Below are positions 34,801 through 46,436 of a stretch of DNA of 64,000 bases, one piece after another. The position numbers and the translations under genes were made by a program. The stretch comes from Ectocarpus siliculosus (Eukaryota; Sar; Phaeophyceae; Ectocarpales; Ectocarpaceae). The notes below the pieces were generated by a model. The model was given only the letters and a program-made list of their open reading frames with translations. It searched no databases and was not told the DNA's origin. The stretch covers positions 5,533-69,532 of the forward strand of contig FN648690.1 in NCBI GenBank assembly GCA_000310025.1, written 5' to 3'. Each line of letters begins with the position of its first letter. Positions within the stretch are counted from its first letter, which is position 1.

Positions 34801-37456
34801 GTGGGTGCCCGTGCCACGTTTCGTACGGCGATTTCTTGTCCGGGTTGGATGTGGTAGAGGTGCAGTTCAGGGCGTTGCATGCCCAAGCTGTGGCTTCGGC
34901 CCAAAGAGAGGGGTAGCTTGGTGCTTCGGGATAAAGAATCGGCGCTTGTATGCGGGCGGCTAGTGCTGCATCCTTGATCAGTCCCAGTGCTCTCTCAGCT
35001 ACACCGTTGTATTCTGGGCTGTATGCGGGGGTAAACTCCTGCTTGATGCAATACTTGCCGCACAGCTTTCCGAACTGTCCCTCGAAAAACTCTCCTCCGT
35101 TGTCAGACCGCACGACCATGACCTCGGATGGGGCTCCGTCTGCCCTGTTTTCCGCTAGGTATCTCCCGAATGCCTCTGCAGCGTCTGACTTGTTTTTCAA
35201 GAAGTAGACGCGGTTCCACCTCGTGCAGTCATCCCTTACAATGAGAGTGTACCACTTCCCCCCCAAGCTCTGCACCCTTGCCTTCCCACTCCAATCCACG
35301 AAAACTCTCTGCAGTTGCTTACCTGCTCGAGTTGACGTCCTGTTGGGGATGGGCTTGGATAGCCCCTTTGCCGTCGAGCACCCCATGCACTCCCGGAGCT
35401 GGCCCACCAGCGTCACCCCTTGCTGCTTCGCCGTGTTCTTCAGCAGCACCTCGTGGGAGTGGCCGTGCGCGCAGTGGAAGTCGTTGATGTCAACGGGGGT
35501 GCGGTTCGCTTTCGCGTTACCAGGAGCAATTATGGCACAGGCTAGTTCCCTACCCGACTCTATGCGGTGACCAGTCTGAACGAACAGGTCCCCCCATAGA
35601 GGGAAGTACACCGACTCCCCCCCACCAACGAACACCTCCAACTCGTGCTCGTCTGCGGCTAAGCGGCCCTTGGTTTGTTTCAAGAGGGCTGTGAGGGAAA
35701 CGAGGTTGTTGAGCTCCGGCACATGAGCGACCCGCTTTAACAGGTCTGTGGTCCCAACGCGAGAACCGCTGGTCACCCTCACGTCGCCATACCCTACGAT
35801 GGCGAAGGCTTGCTTCCCTGCGGCGACACTCAAACGTCGATCGCACTCATGTTAGTTTTCGAACGCGGTAGCGCTCGGGAACATGTGGTTGGTTGCGCCG
35901 GTATCGGCCACAAACCTTTCCTGCCTGGCCTGCTCTACACCCCCTCCATCAACGACTCTGTTCCACTCGCCTGTGAAGTCACGGACCACTAGCGCCTCCT
36001 CTGCCACGTCCAGTGTGGTGGCGTCCAAGACCGGCAGCTCCACCGCGAGCACCGCCTGCTCGGACGAGCACGTGCTCTTGTCGTGTCCGTAGCCCAGGCA
36101 CTTCTCGCATCGCAGGGGCTCGGGCTTGGTGCAGGCGGCCGCCTGGTGACCCTTCTCTCCGCACCGGAAGCAGCGGCCGTGCATGCTACTTGCACCGCCG
36201 CCGCCGCCTCCGCCGCTGTTACCACTACCACCGCCCCCACCGCCCTTGCTGCCACCCCCTTTCCCCTTCTGGCCGCCACCACCGCCGCCGCCACCCTTGT
36301 TGCGGCCGCCGCTGCTGCGGCCGGGCGCTCCACCCCTGCTGCCACCGTCGCTCGCGAGGAAAGCATGCTCCGCCTTCCGCTGGCCCTTCGGGGCCTTCCT
36401 CCCCTCCGGGAGGCTCGCGTGCACCGTGCTCATGATCCTGACGATCTCGCCCCTGTCCAGCTTGTCGCCGTCTCCAACAGGAACTTCGCTTGTTAGTAGT
36501 CGGGTGGAAGCGAGTCGACGAAGTGTGCGAGGACAAATGGTGTGTCAGCGTTGAGCCCCTTTTCGCGTAGGCGAATGTATATCTGCTCGAGCTTGCTTAG
36601 GTGCTCGATTGGATTGCTGCTGCTGTGTGCCGGGATCGAGAAGCGGAACATTTCTTTCATCAGGGCTTGTTTGGATCCCTGCGACTCGGGGTCGTAAACT
36701 TTTTCAAGCTCCGTGAGGACCCCCTTCGCCGTCACACAACTACTGACGACCGCTTTGTCGGTTTCTTTCACCACGGCGGTAGTGATGAAGTGGAACGCGG
36801 CGAGCCCACGTGCGACCTCGCTCCTAGTGTAGCGCAAGTCGTTGTAAAGTGTGGAGGTGGGCATGTTCGGGTCGCCCACGGGGGCATGTCTCTCAGTACT
36901 CCCGATGAATTGACCGTCTAGTTCCACGGTCTTAGCGGCCTGGATGAAAGCTTTTCGCCACGTGCTAAATCTTCCAGTGATTGAAGCTATCGATGTTATC
37001 ACCGTTACCACGAGTTGCGGTTATCTCACCTGGGGGGTTTAACCCCCTCGCTTCCCCGCGGTCAGCTCCTACACCAGGCCCCACTCTCGCTGGGACCCCA
37101 GGACTCGCTCCCGGTATATTGTCCCAGCGGCTTTCCCATGGGGGATTTGGCCGATCACGGGCCGCTTCCTGGAAAATGCCCCGCCGCCCTCTGACGGCAA
37201 GGACTCTCTCTGGCTTGGGACGGCAGCACCGCCGCCCCTACTGGCATCGCCCGCCACGGCGTCGCCAGGCTCCTTCCTCTTAAGTTCCATTATTATACTC
37301 ATCAGCTGCGATAGCTGGCCCTCCAGCCTCGCAATCGCCGGGTCCTTGGCGTGTTCCTGAGGTCTCTTCCCCCAGCCCTTCGACCGAACCGCTGTCCGAC
37401 ACAGCCATCACCCGATGCGGCTATCCCTCGAGGGACAAACATTCTAAACTCTAGAG

Positions 37457-37707
37457 TGTTTGTCGGCCGTACTCCGCGTACGTATCGGGTTTTGTTTGTG
37501 TAGTGTATTGGCTTTAGATGGTGAGGCAACGCCCGTACCCAGGGCGCTGTCGTGCTCAGAAAGGAGGAGTGGCAGCAGGGCTGCTGCACACAAAAGGGGG
37601 GGCCGGTGCATCATCACCGTACCCCTACCAAAAAGGTTCTATACCATCTGCGTCACACTTGTACGTACGGCTAACATATCCAAACCATGTCCATAGACAC
37701 ACGAACA
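37457..37707 (-). repeat. 5' LTR of the copia element
   Basis: 251 bp, about 97% identical to the partner LTR by eye. No clear tRNA primer site was recognised in the bases that follow it on the minus strand. Confidence 0.92.
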
Positions 37708-37713
37708 GCTTAC

Positions 37714-37888
37714 TTGTCTTCCTCAGTCGGAGCTCGTTCGTCCTGGCTTGACCTCGTATCTTCTTGATGTCCGAACCGAAAGCTGACTCGAAAGCTGAAC
37801 CGTTTCCCGTTGTATCTTCTCCGCAGTTGAAGCACAGAAGCCTGGTGAAGCTAGGAAGTCCCGTAGCTGAACTCGTTGTCTTGTCCAT
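37714..37888 (-). CDS. Possible host first exon beside the copia insertion
   Basis: An ATG at 37,888 opens 58 codons (MDKTTSSATGLPSFTRLLCF..., with a CFNC pair) that run to a consensus donor ACAA|GTAAGC. The copia target site begins just inside that donor's intron side, so the splice signal is kept. No family recognised, and the downstream exon was not found; it may equally be part of the older copia's leader. Confidence 0.22.
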
Positions 37889-38989
37889 AGCTCGATGTGT
37901 ACGCGTTTATGCGAGGCTCATAACCTCTCCGCGATAAGCGTCTCAGCAGCAGCAGCAGCAGCGGGTGTGTGCTGTGTGACGCGGTCGCTTCGTAGACTGT
38001 GGTTATACAGCAGACTACAAAGAGGTTACACTTCGAGTGCGGATGCAACTTGATGTGTGCCTCGGAGCGAAGAAGCAAAGGATGATGTTTGATCACTGAC
38101 TTACTCCCGCGTCAGGTTTTGATAGTGCTGAAGAGGAGTGAGCACAAAGGGGGCGAGAGCGCGCTTGTGTCTCATCTCGAAAGAAAAAAACACAATCAAA
38201 CAACCGCCCAACAGAGGGTTCTCCCGAGATCTACTCGCTGTACTGGTCTCTCGGGGTCTTTTGGGACATCCCAACAAAGTTCCACCGCAAATATTCCGAC
38301 AACCTCTCTGAAGCATTCAGAGTCTCCCCGCTGGACTTCTACACACAGGCTTCTGTCACTGCTGTGTATCTAGGACAAAACTCTCAACCCATTATCCCTA
38401 GGCTACACGCGTGGAACGCATGTATTTGCACATACATATATATGCATCACACAGACAGAGATGTCTTGTTTTGTTTCTGCAATCGACTACAGAGAGAATG
38501 GCGTGACTCATGATGCAATACTGCAGGTATCCAGCGTGACTCATGATGCTACTGCGGGTATCCAGCCATGATGCATATCTCCGACATTGCGCGTATCTTT
38601 TGAGTTTTTGTCTGTGTTGTCGTCCATTAACAACGGCAGCAGCTCGAGACAAAGACTAACAACACATACGGTCCGCCGCACGCAAGCATGGATGTTTGCT
38701 GAGTACATGATTGGGAACTTGGGCGATCGTCGATTCACGACAAGGAATAACAGCTCAATAACAGGAAGTATGGGTGGGTCCCATGCCGTGGCGAGAGGCC
38801 CCATTTCAATCCAAATTATACATCGTCGACAACTATTCCGCAGTAAATAATGTCGAAATCACGGAAACACGAAGGGGTTCGGTGTATGAGAACAGGTGAT
38901 CTGCAACAAGGGCTTGGAGAGAACGCCCACCAAGGTCGATGGCAGCACGATCTCTTTACTCGTGTGTACACACGGAGTGGCAACGAGAA
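37889..38989. other. Unassigned stretch
   Basis: A (CAG)n-like run near 37,945-37,962 and a duplicated GCGTGACTCATGATGC near 38,500-38,550. No gene recognised. Confidence 0.35.
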
Positions 38990-41240
38990 CGGTCAAAGTT
39001 TTTCTTGTAACGGTGCAAATCTAACGCGGACGGCAGGCATTTGTTTGAAGTAGTTCGTCCGTGATGCTTAGTCTCTTCTAGTCATCATGTCATTGATCAT
39101 GTTCTTTTTGTTTGTTTGTCACCACAACATTTTCCCACACAAAGAAGAATTCTACGAAGGAAGAAAGTCCGTCCGTAGGTTACGTAGTTTTGTTTGTTGC
39201 TGTCTGAGTAATCGAGGGTACGGCTGGTGCATGTGACGCGATGGGCGCTGCCAGCTAATGGGCGTGGCCTTAATGTTTGGGCAGTATCAATGTGAGAGCT
39301 GCCGGGGGTTCAGAGTGGCGAGGGTTCTGTTTCTATGCTCTCCTCTGCCTCCTCGCTTAAGCCTGTTGCCTCTGGCTCTCTTTCATGGGTTTACAATGCA
39401 TATGCGTATGTATTCCTACTGTATTCATGCCTTGTTTTCTGGGGTCCTCCATCCTCCATCCGCGCTGGCCCACCCACCAATTAATAGTTTGCCGGGGGAT
39501 GTTTTTCTTCGCATGTATCGGGTATGGTGGTGTGTGAGCTGGAGGAATAGGGTCGACGGCAGCACACTCATCGTGTGCGCAAGAAGCTGTGCGAGGGGTT
39601 GACGTTTTCTTCGCATGTATCGGGTATGGCTGTGTGTGAGCTCAAGGGATAGGGTTGACGGCAGCACACTCATCGTGTGCGCAAGAAGCTGTGCGAGGGG
39701 TTGACGCCTTCCTCGCTGTCCGTAGCGATGCACATCCCCCACGTCAATCAATCAGCAATAGATCATCATGTTCTTGTGACTACAAATACAAGTTCGTCCG
39801 GGGGTGGTTGGTTCTTGCCGAAAGAGCGAGACTAAGCTACCGGTCCGCGTTCTGGTGGTCTTCTTCATTCGGGTGTGATCGTGCGTACCAGCCAGATCAT
39901 CGGCGAGCACGATTAGCGAGATTGTTGACAGCGTGGACTCCCTCGCCACCAACAATGCATACGCACGGATGGGCGCTTTGAGAAGTGTCCTCTTCTTTCT
40001 CTCCGCTGACTGCCGGTCGAAGACTGTTGTTATATCCGGGTGCGCGTCAGGTCGTCTCAACCTGCTTCGCGCGATAATCAAGTCGTGGTCTCCACCAAGA
40101 ATAATGGTCCATCTGCTAGCGGCACTGCTGAGTTTGATCAGGATAGTGGTATTTGTCGTTCTCTGCTCAGCATCGTTTAATGTCTATCGATGCACATTCC
40201 CAAGCTCGCTAGAAATTGGTCTCATCCACCGAAGTTCACTTTTTCTGCCCCTGACATTTTCTTTCCCATAGCCCACCCCTTGCCCGACAGGGTCTTAAAC
40301 GCTGATCTTGAGCCACAGTGGTCAGAGGAACGAGAGTGGGTGCGTTGTAGAGAGTGAATGTCTTGTCCTCTCTCCGCTCTCCTCTCTCACCTTTCGCCGG
40401 TGGGGTCCCCACGACATCGCCAACCGCGATTGTTTTTCATTTTGCTGACTGAGTAGACTTAAGAGGCTACACGTGCATCCGGCCGCCGTATGGGAGACGA
40501 TGGGTGCTGCCAGGGAATGGGCATGACCATGATGCTTACTGCAGTGCGATGTGACAGCTTCTGGGGATTCAAAGCGGCGAGGAGGGTGCGTTTTCTATGC
40601 ACTCTCTCGCCTTCTTTCCGAAACCTGTCGGGCCTGGCTCACTGTCTTGGCCTCGCTCATTTTTCGTACTTCCATGTTGCTGTTTGTTTCGTGTGTTCGT
40701 GCTTTGTTTCTTGGGGTCTCCCGCCCACGCATCATGTAGCGGTGCGCATCTAACACGGACGGCAGGGTTACAGACTTCGTCCGTGGTGGTTACAGCCTCT
40801 TGTCTGGTCTTGTCTGGTCATGTTTTATTTTTTGCAGTTGTCACCACAGTGAACTGACCGTACAGATTCCGCCTCCTCGGTTAACGCCTTCCTCGCGTAG
40901 CGTTGCACATCTCCAACGGCAAGCAGAGTAGAGCACGCCAATCATGATGTTGCGTTGTACGTCAATCGTAATGTGGGTTGACGTTTGTTGTGACGGCAAA
41001 TAAATGCAAGTTCGACCGGACGTTTTTTGTTCCGCCGTGAGAGGGAGTAAATTACCGGTCCGCGTTCGGGTGATCTCCTGCGTTCGGGTGTGATCGTGCG
41101 TATGCATGTATAAGAACGCAACCATTGGGATAAATGCAATGCAACGGCCACTGTAGTACTGGACAGATCATCGGCGAGCGGGCAGCGAGGAGATTGTCGA
41201 CAGCATCGAGTCCCTCGCCGCAAAAGTGCTTACAGTAAGT
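38990..41240 (-). repeat. Degenerate right-type arm modules, second tract
   Basis: About 38,990-39,490 and 40,270-40,800 match the right arm (order: 'gtaacggtgc', 'agttcgtccgtg', 'gatgggcgctgcca', 'ggttcagagcgg'-type blocks). The spaces between hold modules also seen at 27,200-28,400 ('catgtatcgggtatg', 'gatcatcggcgag'). Confidence 0.6.
39505..39705 (+). repeat. Tandem duplication, about 99 bp x 2
   Basis: Both units contain CGGCAGCACACTCATCGTGT followed by GCGCAAGAAGCTGTG. The inner halves are nearly identical. Confidence 0.85.
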
Positions 41241-41434
41241 GATCCGGTATAGTGACATGTAGGGGCAGGAAGAGGAGAATATGCCACTTCTGTATCATTT
41301 ATTCAGGGCAGCGCCATTATTATTCGATATATCGGGTTCATGTACATGTTGAGATTGTGGCAAGAGATTTGATGCCACAATATGGGTTACCATTATTATT
41401 CAAGTTGACACGATATTGGGCCACCTACTGTACG

Positions 41435-41866
41435 CATGTGTATGGGCGTTCTGAGAAGTGCCCTCTCTCTCCGCCCAGAGCCGGTCGCGGCTGTTCTTTT
41501 CGAGAGCCCTCGGGCGACATGCTACAATGTGGTTTAGACCCTCCAGCCGAACAGCTAGATTTTCATGCGTCTGCAGGACGACTTGTGGCTAGGGTCGGTG
41601 TTAGTTAGGGTTGGCTTGTTCGGGGTGGACTTTGTTGGCTAAATATACTGCAGGTATGCAAGCTGGTTACATTATCTTCCCGTTTGCGTCAGTTGCAGAC
41701 TGCGGGGCCCGGCCCCTGACGCGTCTCTCCGCTATTTTCTTTAAGTGGGACGTTGGTGAACAAGGTGTGCCCGGCATGGCGTAAGAAAGAGAAACAAAAA
41801 GGGGCTTGGGACTAGCACGCCCACGACATTCGTCGGCTTGCTTTTGAGACAATCCTCTTCATCAAG
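41435..41866 (+). repeat. Diverged direct duplication, copy 1
   Basis: About 430 bases match 42,250-42,710 in the same orientation. Shared blocks include AGTGCCCTCTCTCTC, GGGACTAGCACGCC and ATTCGTCGGCTTGCTTTTG. Divergence by eye is about a fifth of sites. No coding content recognised. Confidence 0.75.
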
Positions 41867-42249
41867 CCCTCAAGAGAGATGGTGGAGAGTGCCATCAAAC
41901 TCGTACACCAGCGTAGAGCATGCGGTTGTCCGCGATGTGTGGCAGTACTACAGTACACCACAGGGAACAGCAAGGGTAAGGGGGGGGGGGGCGAAAACAA
42001 CCACTCTGCCCCCTTACCAGAAACAGTGCACTTGTGTTCAGCTAGGGAAGGGGGTGGGAGCACCGAAGACTTCTGGTATCATGGGCATATCGCACTAATA
42101 TCATGTTTCTTACGTTGTGGCCGAGATTGAGTTATGTATGTTTCTTAGCCCTCGTTGCTTCTTTTTCCAAAAAACGTGAGCCTCATTCCTCAACATATTT
42201 TTACTTAACTGCGGGCGATATCTGTATTCAAGTTGCCAATTTTATCGGG

Positions 42250-42710
42250 GCGCACGCATGGATGGGCGTCTGAAAAGTGCCCTCTCTCTCTGTTCAGGGC
42301 CGGTCGCGCCTGTTCTCTACGGGAGCGCTCGGGCGACATGTGTATCAGACCCTCCGGCCGAACATGCTAGTTTTCAAGGTTCTACAGGATGACGTATGAG
42401 TAGGGTCGGCGATAGTTATGGTTAGCTTTTTCGGGTTTGACTTTATTGGCTCAATGTACTGCTGTGTGCATAAATACATGCGCACAGTTCGTGTACAATA
42501 TTTTTCCCATTGCGTTAGTTGCTCACTGCGGGACCAAGCCCCGCCCCTGCAGGGTGACTCTCCGTCCTTTTTTCAAGTAGACGCGTGTTGTTGTTTCCCT
42601 TCGTTGGCGAATAAGGTGTGTCCGGCATCAGGAAGGAAGAAAGCGAGCTGGGGACTAGCACGCCGACGAAATTCGTCGGCTTGCTTTTGGAACAATGATA
42701 AATTGTTTGC
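42250..42710 (+). repeat. Diverged direct duplication, copy 2
   Basis: Partner of 41,435-41,866. It begins at the GGATGGGCGT block, which also occurs in the arm modules, suggesting that the pair belongs to the same repeat family. It is followed by unassigned sequence with a local duplication at about 43,180-43,500. Confidence 0.75.
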
Positions 42711-43659
42711 ACTGCTTACCCCGCTTTTGATGGCAGCACAATGTTGCAAAAAAACAGCATTTCGGCAACCTTTCTTGCAGCTTTGCCAATGTACGCTCAG
42801 TGTGGGAGCTAAATGTTGCACGAAGAGTTCTGCAACTTTCTTTCTGGAGCGAAAAGCTGCAATCCGGCCAAAACGTTTTGCATCTTTTCTCGAGTTGGAA
42901 AGGTGCTAGAAAAGCTGCACGGCGAAAATTATACCGGGTTACTTGAAGCTGATACCCCTACCGCACACGTAGACCCTCTCCAGCATCGATTGTGGGAAGG
43001 CTATGATCACCGATGTCTCGACCAATACTCAACGAGTTGCCTCGGGAATGGTATCTGGAAGGAGGTGGTGCCATGGGCTGTTGAGAAATGCCAAGGTTTG
43101 GGGCCGTGAGGTGCTGAATGCGCCAGGAAAAACATTTTGCGCTGTGAACAACCGTCCACGGCCGCGAGCGGTTACAGTAGTTTGGTTATCCACTGATAAA
43201 TTTCCGAAGGAGGAAGCGACAGCAATACCAAGGCCGCTCGGTGGGAGGTAGCTCTCTACTCCATCTTTCCTGCCCAAGGTTTGGTGCGTTGGGGTATCGT
43301 GCGCATCGGGGAAACGTTTTAATCGACCATGTCAGAGAGCGGTTGGTTCAAGTCCGCAGGGATTGTGAGCGCATGCTTTGGTTTTCCGGCGATAACTTTT
43401 CGATGGAGAAGGCAACCGCAACAGCAACGCCACCTCGAGGGAGCTAACTCTGCCCAGCATCTTTCTGGTACCAGGTTAGATCCCTTGGGGGTATCGTGAG
43501 TGTGGATTTATAAAGGTTGCAACTACCCTCTCCCACACACTCTGACCGGATATATATTTGGCGACGCGTGCCTTCTTCTCGCCAATGTGAAAAAAAAAAA
43601 TCACGCCTCCGCATTTCGCCAGTCCCGTTCACAATACTTTTTTCGTCCCATAAAGATCG

Positions 43660-43880
43660 TGCATCATAAGACCCCGATTTATGGGAACAAAATCTTGTCG
43701 ATAAATCTTGATCTTGGCCAAGATCTGCCAGTTTCACGCTTCATGGAAGCAAAATCTTCCGATAAATCTTCACCAAGATTTCTGGAGGCCCGAAATCTGC
43801 CCTTTCGAACAAATCTTAACCCAAGATTTGTCGAAACGAGCCTTCCGAAAAATGTTGACGCGGAGAAACAAATCTTGCCT
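43660..43880. repeat. Cluster of AAATCTT/AAGATTT heptamers
   Basis: Within about 200 bases AAATCTT occurs about six times and its reverse complement AAGATTT twice, with irregular spacing and mostly different sequence between. Confidence 0.7.
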
Positions 43881-46224
43881 GGGTGCGGCGCGATCACCGA
43901 AGGTCAGTGAACCTAATCGTCCATAACGCCATGACATCTGCACGTGGCACACTCGCAAGGGTCTGAAACTCACCCTGGTGTCACTGCGTCAGCGCCACCG
44001 GCACCTACAGCGAACGAAAACGACCAAGGCGCACGAAAAAATGCGTATTTGCCCTGGCTCGTTCCACGTGCGTCATCACCCGTCTGTAGCGGGACCGTTC
44101 AAAGAGTACTTTATTTTGAAGTAGAAAAATAGAGGAGGAGGAACGTTTTGCCAACACAGCTCTGTCGTGTGCGACGCTTCTTTCTCTTCATCAAATCACC
44201 CCACACTCAATCTCTTTGCACCCGAGCCAGATCCGTGAGTGCAGATGACAGAGCCGGAGGTTTGACCTCGGTACGCCTGCTACATAGTGAGATACTTGCA
44301 CGGGTGTAATCGGCTTCGGGTTGATGCACTTTCTTGTCAGTTGGACAGCAATGGAACAGTTTTGTTTCTCCACTTGGTATGAGCTCGTCGGCAACGGCTT
44401 CTATATTGCACCCCAGGTAGGCGCCCATTGCTAGTATCCACCCACAGTGTTGAGGCAATATAGCTGGGGGAGGGACGCTCCTTCTACAACTGCGTCATGG
44501 TCACTTTTCGCCCCACCTTGGCATTTTCTGTGGACCAAGTGGCCGTTGTGCCTTTATCAACTTCCTTTTTCAACATTCAACATATTCTCCCCATAAATCG
44601 CGATACTGCTAATCTTGGTGGAGATATACTGCAAGCAAAATTCGGGTCATAATGCCAAGATATATTCGCAACATTCTGTTTCCATGAAGAAGGGTCTAAG
44701 TTCCATTGACAAATGTTGGAAAAAAAGCGTCAGGAAAAGTTTGCAGCTTTTTTGGCAACATTGTGGGGCCATAAAAACCGGTCTTACCGGCGTATTGGGG
44801 TCCCCGGTGTGGAACCCCCGAAAGGCGGTTCCAAATATATGAACACCACTTCTTTTTTTTCCTGCTGCGCGAGAATTCAATGGTTCGTTCCAAGACGTTT
44901 TGTAGTACCACTCGCAAAACTGGCACAGTACGGGACTTTGCAGGGAAAAGGGGGTCCGAGGACCTGATTCTTTTCTAAAATCAAGCAGTTTGGGGGGAAA
45001 TCAGGATGGGGAACACTTCATGACCCATAAGCTGAAACTTCACACTCCGTTTTCAGGAGGTAAACTTTGAAAATCTGCTCACATGTGCATTGGGTTGGTG
45101 CGAATCCCTGTGTAATGGGGCCTTTTGTATTTCTTTTTTTGTCGCCGGTTGTTCGGGGTCGAAGGAGCAGTACATGAACCCGAAACCTCTAGGACCCCGG
45201 ATATCCGGCGCGAGAGGGATAATATGTAAAATGCCTCTCCACACATAGCATCTATCTTACTATCCCAATGTACAAGTGAGCAAAGTTTCAAAGTCTAACT
45301 CCTTGAAGCGGCGTGACGTTTCACGTTGAATGTTCTTGTATCCATTTCCTTGAACCAGTGTGTAGGCCATGAGGATGGCCCGCGACAGGGCGGTTGACAC
45401 AAACAACGGAATGAAAGCGTTTGTGGGCCGTCACGGTGCGGCCAGGAGGTCGGGTTACAATAGCGTTATAGACCTGGAGAAGATCAGTCGCCAAGCTGCC
45501 GAATCTACGTAAACACGGTATTCAGCGCATGTATTCAAATGATCTAGGCGACTATTGTTTGTGTAAATGATCTCTGTGCTCCTCTTGTCGTTTTCCTCCA
45601 CTCCACCAAACACGTGCCTGCACTCCTTACATAGGTTCGGGCGCAGGGTATATGAAAATTCTGGTGTATACTCGTCTATACTGCTGTTGTAGTATTGTAG
45701 CTGCTTGTTCGATGACTGCAGTATCGTTGGAGTGTAGCATACACCACGATATCCTAGCTTGGCTGGGCTGGAAATTCCCTTTTAGAGTCCTTCGCTCCGT
45801 GCATAAGTGGCTCCTAGACTCGGGCGAGGGCAGGTTTGTATGTCGAGCTATGATATTTATCTCTGTAAAATATATCATGTAGGGACATTCATCGTGGCAT
45901 TCGTGTTTTGGTAGTTAGGGCGTTATGCATCTTGTCATGGTGTATGTAGATGGCCGCGTTTCGGAAGCGCTACAGCATGTCGTTCCATATCTCAGCAATC
46001 ACTTGAAGTGTATGCGTTGGCTTAAAGTAGCGCTCACGGAGTATATCACTTTATTACAGGTCAACTCGATGCGTTATGTACGTTTCCAGTCTGTAGTCTA
46101 AGATGTTCCTGTCGTTTGGGCAAACGAAACCATTTTTTTTCCCCCACCGCTACGCCCATACCTTCTGGTCCTGTCCCCGTCGCATGCTGTCGCCGCATCT
46201 GCTGTAGACTGGTCAGTTGCCATC
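43881..46224. other. Upstream region of the sulfotransferase, no gene recognised
   Basis: Short open frames only. The longest candidates are a minus-strand piece at 44,458-44,207 (LGCNIEAVADELIPSGETKL) and one at 45,291-45,079; neither belongs to a family I recognise. The 3' part should hold the sulfotransferase promoter. Confidence 0.35.
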
Positions 46225-46436
46225 ATGCTGGGTCGAGCCTGTGCTAGCCTGCCATTGGCTCTACTAGGGGCATATGCTGCCAGCGGGCTTGAAGTATATT
46301 CGAAGAACAACGCCGACACCGGACCGCCTGAGATACTGGGGACAGATCGATGTCTATCGTGTGAAGCGCTGTTTCTGAGACTGCAAGAGGCACCTGATGG
46401 GAAGCTCCAGCAATCGTCGCATATTGAACTGCGGGG
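46225..46436 (+). CDS. Sulfotransferase exon 1 (signal peptide)
   Basis: 70 codons plus two bases. A hydrophobic core after MLGRAC, then a hydrophilic stretch with a CLSC pair. Donor GGG|GTAGGT at 46,437. Ends in HIELRG, which joins exon 2 as ELRG-EPKSG. Confidence 0.8.

Larger units (their letters stand above)
31637..37707 (-). mobile_element. Ty1/copia retrotransposon with both LTRs and GCTTA target duplication
   Basis: A 6.07 kb element on the minus strand. LTRs are 31,637-31,890 and 37,457-37,707; GCTTA lies directly outside both (31,632-31,636 and 37,708-37,712). Parts from 5': gag about 37,010-36,490; Gly-rich linker and two zinc knuckles (CFRCGEKGHQAAAC, CEKCLGYGHDKSTC) about 36,330-36,060; protease VADTGATNHMF near 35,900; integrase about 35,500-34,800; long low-complexity linker; reverse transcriptase about 33,720-33,050; RNase H about 32,620-32,200. 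Several frame breaks, roughly five to seven, so inactive. The LTRs differ at about 7 of 250 sites plus one 3-base gap, so insertion is fairly recent. Confidence 0.93.

Noticed and set aside
33540-36554. Long plus-strand open frames over the copia pol region
   Set aside because: They are antisense shadows of the GC-rich minus-strand copia; the minus frames carry the motifs.
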